Shown: one piece after another, positions 45,001-52,572 of the stretch
Layout: every line of letters begins with the position of its first letter
Numbering within the stretch: the stretch's first letter is position 1
Assembly: GCF_003201775.1 (NCBI RefSeq)
Contig: NZ_QJJZ01000001.1
Span: 319,233 to 383,232 of the forward strand
Direction of reading: 5' to 3'
Origin: Arenibacter sp. ARW7G5Y1
GTDB lineage: Bacteria > Bacteroidota > Bacteroidia > Flavobacteriales > Flavobacteriaceae
Length of the DNA: 64,000 nt
Notes under the pieces: generated by a model
Database searches by the model: none
Told to the model about the DNA's origin: nothing
The model's input: the letters and a program-made list of their open reading frames with translations, nothing else
Position numbers and translations under genes: made by a program

Positions 45001-45421
45001 CCAAAAAATTGAACAGGAAGGCGAAATTTTGCTGCATTTGGATAATAAAAGTATTACTTTACAGTTACAGGATGTAGAAATTTCCTCCCAAGATATAGAA
45101 GGTTGGTTGGTAGCAAGTTCAGGTCCAATAACAGTGGCCTTGGATGTTTCTATCAATGAGGACCTTAGAAAGGAAGGTATTGCTAGGGAACTAGTCAATA
45201 GAATTCAGAACCTGAGAAAGGAATCCGGTTTTGAAGTGACAGATAAAATAGATATTAAATTATTGAAAAATGGATTTGTCCAGGACGCGGTAGAAAGTAA
45301 TATGGCATATATTAAAACCGAGACCCTGGCAGCAGAACTTAATTTTGAAGAGAGCTTGGACATGGGAATAGAAATAGCTTTCGATGAAGTTAATACCAGA
45401 TTGTTTATAGTAAAACACTAA
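42020..45421 (+). CDS. ileS: Isoleucyl-tRNA synthetase
   Basis: An 1133-residue class I synthetase charging tRNA-Ile. The HIGH-type site is in GLPGIHHVMARTIKDIFPRY, and the KMSKS loop reads KKMSKRLGN. The editing (CP1) domain includes FFLAWTTTPWTLPSNTALTV and GTGIVHTAPTFGADD. The C-terminal anticodon-binding domain and the extension lack the Cys-rich zinc motif of the E. coli form. Length and motifs fit the eukaryote-like type 2 IleRS, which is typically resistant to mupirocin. The DksA-like gene follows by four bases. Confidence 0.96.
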   Translation: MKFAEYKGLDLPKVAEEVLRYWKENNVFEKSVTSREGRDSFVFFEGPPSANGLPGIHHVMARTIKDIFPRYKTMKGFQVKRKAGWDTHGLPIELGVEKELGITKEDIGTKISVEEYNAACKKAVMRYTDVWNSMTERVGYWVDMEDPYITYKSKYMESVWWLLKQIYDKGLIYKGYTIQPYSPKAGTGLSSHELNQPGTYQDVTDTTVVAQFRTIKETLPPNFREVPGEMFFLAWTTTPWTLPSNTALTVGPKIEYVVVKTFNQYTFEPIHVVLAKSLVGKQFGGKFYEAESDADFEKYSSADKKIPYKIIESATGQELVGIKYEQLLEYALPYQNPENAFRVIAGDFVTTEDGTGIVHTAPTFGADDALVAKLAEPEIPPMLVLDENNNPVPLVDLQGRFRPEMGEYAGKYVKNEYYDDGEAPERSVDVEIAIKLKEENRAFKVEKYVHSYPNCWRTDKPILYYPLDSWFIKVTDVKDRMFNLNQTINWKPKATGEGRFGNWLANANDWNLSRSRYWGIPLPIWRTEDGKEELMIGSVSELKKEMQKALTAGVLEKDIFDDFVVGEMSEANYDKIDLHKNIVDQIILVSATGKPMRRESDLIDVWFDSGSMPYAQWHYPFENKDLIDEGKTFPADFIAEGVDQTRGWFYTLHAIATMVFDSVAYKNVVSNGLVLDKEGKKMSKRLGNAVDPFETMDEFGADATRWYMISNANPWDNLKFDVEGIAEVKRKFFGTLYNTYSFFALYTNIDGFDYSEADIPLHERPEIDQWIISELHSLIQTVDEAYEDYEPTKATRAISDYVQENLSNWYVRLSRRRFWKGDYQKDKISAYQTLYTCLTTVAKLSAPVAPFYMDRLYKDLTNTTRKEPFESVHLADFPEYDAALVNKQLESKMAKAQTISSLVLSIRQKEKIKVRQPLQKIMIPVLDEKQRLEIEAVAELIKSEVNVKEIELLDDASGILVKQIKPNFKTLGPKFGKDMKLIASAVAQLQQDDIQKIEQEGEILLHLDNKSITLQLQDVEISSQDIEGWLVASSGPITVALDVSINEDLRKEGIARELVNRIQNLRKESGFEVTDKIDIKLLKNGFVQDAVESNMAYIKTETLAAELNFEESLDMGIEIAFDEVNTRLFIVKH

Positions 45422-45425
45422 GATT

Positions 45426-45809
45426 ATGGCTGAAGAATTAAAAGTAAGGTATGCCGATAAGGATTTAAACGAGTTTAAAGTCCTGATCGAGGAGAAAATT
45501 GAAAAAGCAAAAAGTCACTTGGAACTATTAAAGAGTTCTTATATGAATGATGGCAATAATGGCACGGACGATACATCGCCGACATTTAAGGCTTTTGAAG
45601 AAGGCTCTGAAACAATGAGCAAGGAAGCAAATACCCAATTGGCCATTCGTCAGGAGAAATTTATCAGGGATCTAAAGAATGCATTGTTGCGTATAGAGAA
45701 CAAGACCTATGGCATTTGCAGGGTTACGGGAAAGCTGATCAGTAAAGAGCGACTAAAACTTGTGCCGCACGCAACGCTGAGTATTGAAGCGAAAAATATG
45801 CAGTCGTAA
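45426..45809 (+). CDS. TraR/DksA-family protein with degenerate zinc finger
   Basis: A 127-residue coiled-coil protein. Two long helices surround DGNNGTDDTSPTFKAFEEGS, the coiled-coil tip region that in DksA enters the RNA polymerase secondary channel. The C-terminal domain reads YGICRVTGKLISKERLKLVP and HATLSIEAK. A standard DksA C4 finger has four Cys here; only one remains, so zinc binding is unlikely. In Flavobacteriia such a form is common and often follows ileS; the function (ppGpp/transcription control) is inferred by homology. Confidence 0.88.
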   Translation: MAEELKVRYADKDLNEFKVLIEEKIEKAKSHLELLKSSYMNDGNNGTDDTSPTFKAFEEGSETMSKEANTQLAIRQEKFIRDLKNALLRIENKTYGICRVTGKLISKERLKLVPHATLSIEAKNMQS

Positions 45810-45813
45810 AAAT

Positions 45814-45837
45814 AAAACGCCTTTAAGGCGTTTTTTT
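45814..45837 (+). terminator. Rho-independent terminator of the ileS operon
   Basis: AAAACGCCT pairs with AGGCGTTTT over a tight TTA loop, followed by more T. The next gene starts six bases downstream, which makes the spacing very tight. Confidence 0.8.
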
Positions 45838-45842
45838 ATTCA

Positions 45843-46463
45843 ATGAGACTTGTTGTCGTTGTTATCTTCCTTATGGGCAGTTGTATTTTACAGGCTCAAA
45901 AAATGGTTGTCAAAACCATAGAAAATCCAGATGTATCCTTTGTTCAGATCAATGGCAATAATTGTTATGCCCTGGCTTTGGAGACCGTGGATATTCCGAG
46001 GATAACTGTTGCGGCATCAATAGACGGCGAGTATTTTCAGGAATTATTGGTGAATGTAAATCAAGAAGGGGCAACCGTATGGGTCAATACCGGTTTTCAA
46101 CCCAATTTTATAATTCCAAATGATAAATTAAGCGCTCACAAGGTTATTTCCATTTCCTTAAAAATATCGATTCCCAAAAATCTTAATGTTACTGTTTACG
46201 GCACAAGCACCAATGTTGGGGTTAAAGGGCAATATGCCAACCTTAAAATCAGTTTGTCCGATGGTACATGCACCTTAAACGGAAGGGGCGAGAATGTAGT
46301 TGTCAATACCCAGAGTGGAAATATAGAGGTATTTGCAACAAAGGCACAAATTTTGGCTTCTACAAAATACGGCAAAATTAAACGGGAGTCATTTGCCACC
46401 GGGGATGATCATTTTACGCTTAATTCCGTCACTGGAAATATCAACATCAGGAAAACCGAATAA
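45843..46463 (+). CDS. Exported DUF4097-like beta-helix protein
   Basis: A 206-residue protein with signal peptide MRLVVVVIFLMGSCILQAQ. The C-terminal half repeats short strands with the pattern NVTVYGTSTNVGVKGQYANL, GENVVVNTQSGNIEVFATK and FTLNSVTGNINIRK, typical of the DUF4097/DUF2807 head-to-tail beta-helix proteins. The function is unknown. It sits between a terminator and lspA, whose promoter lies immediately after its stop. Confidence 0.78.
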   Translation: MRLVVVVIFLMGSCILQAQKMVVKTIENPDVSFVQINGNNCYALALETVDIPRITVAASIDGEYFQELLVNVNQEGATVWVNTGFQPNFIIPNDKLSAHKVISISLKISIPKNLNVTVYGTSTNVGVKGQYANLKISLSDGTCTLNGRGENVVVNTQSGNIEVFATKAQILASTKYGKIKRESFATGDDHFTLNSVTGNINIRKTE

Positions 46464-46469
46464 TATGTT

Positions 46470-46477
46470 TATTTTTG
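46470..46477 (+). promoter_or_regulatory. -7 element TATTTTTG upstream of lspA
   Basis: TATTTTTG matches TAnnTTTG and lies 19 bp before the lspA ATG. Confidence 0.4.
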
Positions 46478-46496
46478 CCGAATCTATTTTTGAATA

Positions 46497-47147
46497 ATGA
46501 GTTTAAAGAAATCCCTAGTAATCGTTATCCTAATCCTGGCAATAGACCAGATAAGCAAAGTATATATAAAGACTAATTTTGTATTGGGCGAGTCCGTGGA
46601 TGTCTTTAGTTGGTTCAAGATTCTGTTTATAGAAAACGAAGGTGCTGCTTGGGGAACCAAACTAAGTGATTTACTCCCTATATCCGATGAAATAGGGAAA
46701 TTGGTGCTTACCATATTCAGATTGTTTGCGATAATTGGGATAGGTTATTGGTTGTTCGATACCATAAAAAAGAATTCTTCCAAGACCTTGATATTGGCGG
46801 TATCCCTCATATTCGCGGGGGCACTGGGAAATATTTTGGATTCGGTTTTTTACGGAATGATCTTCAACGATAGCTATTCACAAGTAGCTACTGCATTTTC
46901 CTCGGAGCCTTATGGTAGCCTTTTTCATGGAAAGGTGGTGGATATGCTCTACTTTCCTATGATAGATTCCGTATGGCCAGATTGGGTGCCAGTGGTTGGG
47001 GGGAACAATTTTCGTTTTTTCGAACCCGTTTTTAATATTGCCGATACGGCGATTAGTACTGGTGTAGGGATACTAATTGTATTTAATAAAAAGGCTTTTG
47101 GGGAAAGTTCGGAAGAAGTTAAAACGAATATATCCGATCAGGGGTAA
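46497..47147 (+). CDS. lspA: Lipoprotein signal peptidase (signal peptidase II)
   Basis: A 216-residue inner-membrane aspartyl protease that cuts signal peptides from diacylglyceryl-modified lipoproteins; it matters here because the window encodes many lipoproteins. Four predicted helices and the two catalytic Asp regions are visible: GNILDSVFYG and FNIADTAISTGVG. The loop between helices is longer than in E. coli, as is usual in Bacteroidota. Its 3' end overlaps the convergent cyclo-ligase gene by 29 bp. Confidence 0.95.
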   Translation: MSLKKSLVIVILILAIDQISKVYIKTNFVLGESVDVFSWFKILFIENEGAAWGTKLSDLLPISDEIGKLVLTIFRLFAIIGIGYWLFDTIKKNSSKTLILAVSLIFAGALGNILDSVFYGMIFNDSYSQVATAFSSEPYGSLFHGKVVDMLYFPMIDSVWPDWVPVVGGNNFRFFEPVFNIADTAISTGVGILIVFNKKAFGESSEEVKTNISDQG

Positions 47148-47679
47148 CGCAAAAGTTCATGGGAACATCGTGCTTATCTATGTCCTCAATTTTTTTTTCT
47201 GCCTTAAAAAATGAGAGACCTACTTTAATAACATCGGGCCTGCACTTGTTAAGTAGTACATCATAAAACCCTTTGCCGTAACCAACTCTGTGGCCTTCTT
47301 CGTCAAAAGCCATTAATGGTAGAAAAACAACATCTATTTTTTCAGGAGACACTTCTATTCCATCTACCGGTTCGGGGATGTTCCAGCTATTTTTTTTTAT
47401 GGGCGTACTATCGGTAAGCAAATAATTGACAAGATTTTGATCGTCCAACATTTTTGGAAGAAGGATATTTTTGTCCTTGCCCTGTAAAATGGACATGATA
47501 AAACTGGTGTCTACTTCCATTTTTTTCGTAATGGAAAGGAATAGATGATAATAAGAATAACTCCAAATGGGCAATTGAAGCAGTTGGTTGGCTATCAGTA
47601 AACTTGAATCTGATAGAATTTGTGAAGTAAGATTTTTTCGACGTTCAGAGTAGATTAAACGCAAATCTTTTTTCAACAT
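47119..47679 (-). CDS. 5-formyltetrahydrofolate cyclo-ligase
   Basis: A 186-residue ATP-dependent enzyme that converts 5-formyl-THF to 5,10-methenyl-THF. Recognised by the basic N-terminus MLKKDLRLIYSERRKN, DVVFLPLMAFDEEGHRVGYG and the signature GYGKGFYDVLL. The 29-bp overlap with the end of lspA leaves no room for a terminator between the genes. A possible 28-residue reading frame lies 48 bp upstream on the same strand. Confidence 0.93.
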   Translation of the reverse strand: MLKKDLRLIYSERRKNLTSQILSDSSLLIANQLLQLPIWSYSYYHLFLSITKKMEVDTSFIMSILQGKDKNILLPKMLDDQNLVNYLLTDSTPIKKNSWNIPEPVDGIEVSPEKIDVVFLPLMAFDEEGHRVGYGKGFYDVLLNKCRPDVIKVGLSFFKAEKKIEDIDKHDVPMNFCVTPDRIYSF

Positions 47680-47727
47680 AAGGATGGGCTGAATCGGGGC
47701 TTTTGGGGGCAGGGTTTAATAGGAGAA

Positions 47728-47814
47728 CTATTCCTTGGAGGCCACTGCATAATAAATTTTGAAAAAAAGCATAAGAATTAAATATGTTCCCAAGGTTATT
47801 ATATAGTTGTCCAT
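47728..47814 (-). CDS. Candidate 28-residue membrane peptide
   Basis: A short frame starting MDNYIITLGTYLILMLFF and ending YAVASKE. It has one hydrophobic segment of about 18 residues, a negative residue before it and Lys within and after it, which fits a single membrane helix. The ATG lies 24 bp after a TATATTTA (47838-47845 on the minus strand) that resembles a -7 element, with a TTTG further upstream at 47870-47873 (spacing somewhat long). It precedes the cyclo-ligase gene by 48 bp. Nothing proves it is translated. Confidence 0.35.
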   Translation of the reverse strand: MDNYIITLGTYLILMLFFKIYYAVASKE

Positions 47815-48256
47815 GTGTTAAATAAATTTTAATTTTCTAAATATAAATAAAAAAATATGAAATGCTCCACAAAGGGTATCGTTTTATCGACGAAATACAT
47901 CATTTTTAACAAATATTTTGGATTTTGATTTATTTGTTGATTTTGAATTCATGTTAATTTCATATAAAATGTTGTTTATCAGTAAATTGCAAAATAGCGA
48001 TGGCTAACGTTAATTTTTGGGAATCGGGTATTTAATCGATGTTTTTTTTGGACATATCGAATTTTATTGGATTGAATGTTAATTTTAACCTAGGGGCCGG
48101 GTTTGTTTTTGGCAATGGAGGTACAATTTCCAAATGATACATTTACAAAAACTTTATAGCGGTGAAACTGGTCTGGGAGTTAAAAAACTATAATCTTTAT
48201 GTCCTTTGGGAAAAACACAGTAATTTTCCTTAGTAAAGTAAAATTTGACCAAATAC
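47815..48256. other. AT-rich intergenic region upstream of uvrC
   Basis: About 440 bp of very AT-rich DNA between the small frame and uvrC. It should hold the uvrC promoter. A single half-palindrome TAACGTTAA (48005-48013) echoes the LacI operator core but lacks the outer bases. No gene or strong structure was seen. Confidence 0.5.
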
Positions 48257-50044
48257 ATGTCCCATATACCAATTGAAGTACAATTAAGTTCGCTTCCTAC
48301 TACACCCGGGGTATACCAATTTTATGATTTGGAGGACAAGATATTATATGTTGGAAAGGCGAAAAATTTAAAAAAAAGGGTTAGCTCCTATTTCAATAAA
48401 ATTCATGAGCAAGGTAAGACCCGTGTACTGGTAAAGAAAATTAGAAGTATTAGGCATATAGTTGTGCCTACCGAATCCGATGCGCTGCTGTTGGAGAATA
48501 ATCTAATTAAAAAATACCGTCCCAGGTACAATGTTTTGCTCAAGGATGACAAGACATTTCCGTGGATTTGTATAAAAAACGAAAAGTTCCCGAGAATTTT
48601 TCCTACCAGGAAATTTATTAAGGATGGGTCCGAATATTTTGGACCGTATACCAGTATGAAAACCATTCATACCTTACTGGACCTGATTAAGAGTGTTTAC
48701 CCTCTGCGCACCTGTAATTATGATCTTGCCCAAGATAAAGTGGCCACCGGGAAATACAAGGTTTGCTTGGAATACCATTTGGGAAATTGTAAGGGTCCTT
48801 GTGAAGGATATCAACTGGAGGAGGAATATAATCGTCAAATACAGGAAATAAGGGAAATTATAAAAGGTAATTTTAAGTCCTCCCTCCAATACTTTAAAAG
48901 TAGGATGAAACTCTTGGCCCAGGAGATGAAATTTGAAGAGGCACAGCTTATAAAGGAAAAGATAGATGTCCTGGAAAATTATCAGGTTAAGACCACTATT
49001 GTAAATCCCAAGATCAATAATGTGGATGTGTTTACCATAATTTCCGATGAGGTTTTTGCTTATGTTAATTTTCTGCAATTGTCCCATGGCTCCATTATAC
49101 GCTCCCATACCATGGAAATCAAGAAAAAATTGGATGAAACGGATGAGGATTTGCTTCAATTGGCTATAATTGAAATAAGACAGCGCTTCAATTCCCGTTC
49201 AACGGAGATCTACGTGCCGTTTGAGGTTACTTTGGAACAGCACCTTAAGGTAGTAGTGCCTAAATTGGGGGATAAAAAAAAGATACTGGAACTATCGGAA
49301 CGCAACGCTAAATTCTTTAGACAGGATAGGTTTAAACAAATAAAGATTATTGATCCGGACAGGCATACCAATAGGATAATGGGACAAATGAAAAAGGATT
49401 TGCGACTTTCCATGGAGCCGAGGCATATTGAGTGTTTTGATAATTCCAATATTCAAGGTACCTACCCTGTGGCGGCGTGTGTGGTGTTTAAGGATGGAAA
49501 ACCTTCAAAAAAGGAGTACCGACATTACAATATTAAGACCGTAGAGGGTCCGGATGACTTTGCCTCCATGGAGGAAGTTGTTTTTAGACGGTATAGGAGA
49601 CTTTTGGACGAGGGGCGGTCATTGCCCCAACTTATTGTTATTGATGGAGGTAAGGGCCAGCTGTCATCCGCCCTTAAAAGTTTGGATGCCCTTGGGTTAA
49701 GGAGAAAGATAGCCATTATAGGCATTGCCAAAAGATTGGAGGAAATTTACTTCCCCGAAGATCCTATTCCTTTATATTTGGATAAAAAGTCCGAATCTTT
49801 GAAAATAATTCAACAATTGCGAAATGAAGCCCATAGATTTGGGATCAGCTTTCACAGAAACAAGAGAAGTAAGGCCGCCATTAATTCGGAATTGGAAAGT
49901 ATTGAAGGGATAGGGGGTAAAACCGTGGAAGAGTTGTTGAAAAACTTTAAATCCGTAAAAAGGATAAAAGAAGCCAGTTTGGAGAATTTGGCCCAAGCCA
50001 TTGGAATGTCTAAAGCCAAGAAGATTTATGGAACCTTTCATTAA
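48257..50044 (+). CDS. uvrC: UvrABC system protein C
   Basis: A 595-residue excision nuclease subunit making both cuts beside a DNA lesion. The N-terminal GIY-YIG domain reads TPGVYQFYDLEDKILYVGKA. The UVR motif lies near residues 205-240 (MKLLAQEMKFEEAQLIKEKI). The RNase H-like domain has ECFDNSNIQGTYPVAACVVF and IVIDGGKGQL. Helix-hairpin-helix motifs end the protein (IEGIGGKTVEELLKNF). A TTG at 48245 extends the frame by four residues; the ATG at 48257 is the likely start. Confidence 0.95.
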   Translation: MSHIPIEVQLSSLPTTPGVYQFYDLEDKILYVGKAKNLKKRVSSYFNKIHEQGKTRVLVKKIRSIRHIVVPTESDALLLENNLIKKYRPRYNVLLKDDKTFPWICIKNEKFPRIFPTRKFIKDGSEYFGPYTSMKTIHTLLDLIKSVYPLRTCNYDLAQDKVATGKYKVCLEYHLGNCKGPCEGYQLEEEYNRQIQEIREIIKGNFKSSLQYFKSRMKLLAQEMKFEEAQLIKEKIDVLENYQVKTTIVNPKINNVDVFTIISDEVFAYVNFLQLSHGSIIRSHTMEIKKKLDETDEDLLQLAIIEIRQRFNSRSTEIYVPFEVTLEQHLKVVVPKLGDKKKILELSERNAKFFRQDRFKQIKIIDPDRHTNRIMGQMKKDLRLSMEPRHIECFDNSNIQGTYPVAACVVFKDGKPSKKEYRHYNIKTVEGPDDFASMEEVVFRRYRRLLDEGRSLPQLIVIDGGKGQLSSALKSLDALGLRRKIAIIGIAKRLEEIYFPEDPIPLYLDKKSESLKIIQQLRNEAHRFGISFHRNKRSKAAINSELESIEGIGGKTVEELLKNFKSVKRIKEASLENLAQAIGMSKAKKIYGTFH

Positions 50045-50061
50045 ACAGTTGTAATAACCTT

Positions 50062-52317
50062 ATGTTAAAGTCGCTTCTTATATATTGTGCGTTGATCTTT
50101 CCCCTGCTGATCCTTTCCCAGGAACGGTTGGCCAATGAGGATGTAAAAGTTGGACTGGTCTTGAGTGGGGGCGGTGCCAAAGGATTGGCACATATTGGTG
50201 CCCTAAAGGTAATTGAAGAGGCTGGGGTAAAAATAGATTACATAACAGGAACCAGTATGGGTGCTATTGTCGGGGCACTTTACGCCTCGGGTTATTCTGC
50301 AAAAGAGCTGGATTCTATTTTTAAAAATACGGATTTTGAGTCATTGATTCAAGATAATGTACCCAGGAGTGCCAAAACTTTTTATGAGAAGGAAGATTCT
50401 GAAAGATATGCCCTGACACTTCCTTTCAACAAGTTTAAAATTTCAATTCCCCAGGCCATATCGGGAGGACAAAGTATTTACAACGAGTTTGTTAGGCTGT
50501 TGTACCATGTTAAGGATGTTAATGATTTTAGTAAACTTCCAATCCCTTTTTTGTGTGTTGCCACTGATGTAGAGACAGGTGATCAGATATTGTTGGATAA
50601 AGGCTATTTGCCCGAGGCAATTTTAGCCAGTGGTACCTTTCCCTCACTTTTTAGACCTGTGGAGATTAATGGACGAGTGTTGATAGACGGCGGTGTGGTA
50701 AATAATTATCCCATAGGTGAATTGAAGAAGATGGGGGCCGATGTAGTTATTGGGGTAGATGTACAGCATGGGCTGTCCGATAGGGAATCTTTGTTGAGCG
50801 CAACGGAAATACTTCTGCAGATCAATAATTATAGGACGGTTAGGGATATGCAAAAGAAATCGGCCCTTACAGATATTTATATTACCCCGGATATCAAGGA
50901 TTACTCGGTAATCGATTTTGATATGGGAAGTGCAATTATAGACAAGGGAGAGGAAGCGGCTAGATTGCGTATGGACGAATTGTTGAAAATTTCCAAAGAC
51001 CCCAATCTTAGGAGACCTCAAATTATTGCTGCGGGGATAAAGGATACGCTGTTGATCAATGAATTAACAATCCAAGGGAATTATAATTATTCCAGGGCCT
51101 ATATAAAGGGTAAATTGAGATTTAATGTAGATGATAAAATAACCTTTAAAAAATTACAGCAGGGAATCAACAATTTGTCCGCTACCGGAAACTTTAGATC
51201 CATTAAGTACGAATTGCTCGATAATGGCGAAGGCGTAGGGTTATTGTTGAACGTTAAGGAAAATCCGGATAAAATGTTCATACGCCTTGGGGTTCACTTT
51301 GATGATCTCTACAAAAGTGCGGGAATTGTAAACCTTACCAGGAAGAATGTTTTAATGGATGATGATGTAGCCTCGGTAGATTTTGTTATTGGGGACAACC
51401 TAAGGTATAATTTGGAATATTATGTGGATAAAGGTTTTTATTGGAGTTTTGGAATAAATTCAAGGTTCGACGATTTTAATAAGGAAATAAATTTTGATCT
51501 GATAAAATCCAATTTTGATGTTGATAATAGTTCCAATATTAGAAAAATAAACCTAAGCGCTTCAGATCTGACCAATCAGGTGTATTTACAGACCGTAATA
51601 GAGGAAGAGTTTGCCTTTACCATTGGGCTGGAACATAAACTACAGAAATTAAGCACCAAAACATTAGGCCAGCTAGACACCATTAGTGCACCTATCTCGG
51701 CAAATAAGAGAACCTATTTTGAAAATAGTAATTATTACAGTACCTACGGACAGCTTACCTTTGATACCTATGATGATATCTATTTCCCCACCAAAGGATT
51801 ATTCTTTGACGGGGACTTTCATTTTTACGTGCTATCATCCGATTTTAACGATAATTTCAAGGAATTTTCTATAGGTAAGGCCAAGATGGGCGGAGCATTT
51901 TCTTTGACTAAAAACCTATATCTTAACCTGGAAACAGAAGGAGGGTTTAAGTGGGGCATATCGCCCATTACCTCCCTCGATTTTGTGTTGGGAGGCTTTG
52001 GGAACCATTTAATAAATAATTTTGTGCCCTTTTATGGATACGATTTTTTAAGCTTGGTAGGGAATAGTTATGTTAAGGCCTATGGCAGACTGGATTTTGA
52101 GTTTGTCCCTAAGAACCATATGTTGTTCGCGGCAAATTTTGCCAATGTGGGCGATGACCTTTTTAGAACGGCAGATTGGTTCAAAGCGCCCCAGTTTTCC
52201 GGTTATGCACTTGGTTATGGGTTCGAATCCTTTATTGGACCGATTCAGGTGATATATTCCTATTCCCCTGAAATTAAGGAAAACCACTTCTTTTTTAGTA
52301 TTGGCTATTGGTTTTAA
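50062..52317 (+). CDS. Patatin-like phospholipase with outer-membrane barrel
   Basis: A 751-residue exported protein: signal peptide about 1-20, patatin domain about 28-220, a POTRA-like region about 330-400 and a BamA/Omp85-type barrel to the end (final strands HFFFSIGYWF). The lipase active site is complete: oxyanion loop SGGGAKG (35-41), nucleophile GTSMG (Ser65) and the dyad Asp in LIDGGVVNN (Asp209). The architecture resembles PlpD-type (type Vd) autotransporters, where the barrel carries the lipase to the surface. The lipid target is unknown. It follows uvrC by 17 bp. Confidence 0.9.
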   Translation: MLKSLLIYCALIFPLLILSQERLANEDVKVGLVLSGGGAKGLAHIGALKVIEEAGVKIDYITGTSMGAIVGALYASGYSAKELDSIFKNTDFESLIQDNVPRSAKTFYEKEDSERYALTLPFNKFKISIPQAISGGQSIYNEFVRLLYHVKDVNDFSKLPIPFLCVATDVETGDQILLDKGYLPEAILASGTFPSLFRPVEINGRVLIDGGVVNNYPIGELKKMGADVVIGVDVQHGLSDRESLLSATEILLQINNYRTVRDMQKKSALTDIYITPDIKDYSVIDFDMGSAIIDKGEEAARLRMDELLKISKDPNLRRPQIIAAGIKDTLLINELTIQGNYNYSRAYIKGKLRFNVDDKITFKKLQQGINNLSATGNFRSIKYELLDNGEGVGLLLNVKENPDKMFIRLGVHFDDLYKSAGIVNLTRKNVLMDDDVASVDFVIGDNLRYNLEYYVDKGFYWSFGINSRFDDFNKEINFDLIKSNFDVDNSSNIRKINLSASDLTNQVYLQTVIEEEFAFTIGLEHKLQKLSTKTLGQLDTISAPISANKRTYFENSNYYSTYGQLTFDTYDDIYFPTKGLFFDGDFHFYVLSSDFNDNFKEFSIGKAKMGGAFSLTKNLYLNLETEGGFKWGISPITSLDFVLGGFGNHLINNFVPFYGYDFLSLVGNSYVKAYGRLDFEFVPKNHMLFAANFANVGDDLFRTADWFKAPQFSGYALGYGFESFIGPIQVIYSYSPEIKENHFFFSIGYWF

Positions 52318-52572
52318 TATCGTCTTTGGGTTTTTTTGTAATCAAAGCGATAATTCTTAACACTTTAAGCCAAGATTTATTCCGATATTTGTTATACAGG
52401 ATTTTGATCATGCTACAATTTAGAATAGATATTATGGCCCATCTCAGGGCTATGTGGTAATTAAACGGTATTTGGATGTAGCCCAGGTTGTTTTGAAGCT
52501 TTTGGGCTACTTTCCACTATTGGCCAAGGATTTGGCTACTTATGTATTATATCAATTCAAAAATCTATTTCT

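Noticed and set aside
48005-48013. TAACGTTAA as a third LacI operator
   Set aside because: Only the central nine bases match; the outer TTCG/CGAA parts of the 18-bp core are missing, and the downstream gene (uvrC) is unrelated.
52220-52230. GGTTCGAATCC, similar to a tRNA T-loop
   Set aside because: It lies in frame inside the patatin gene, and no acceptor stem or anticodon arm can be formed around it.
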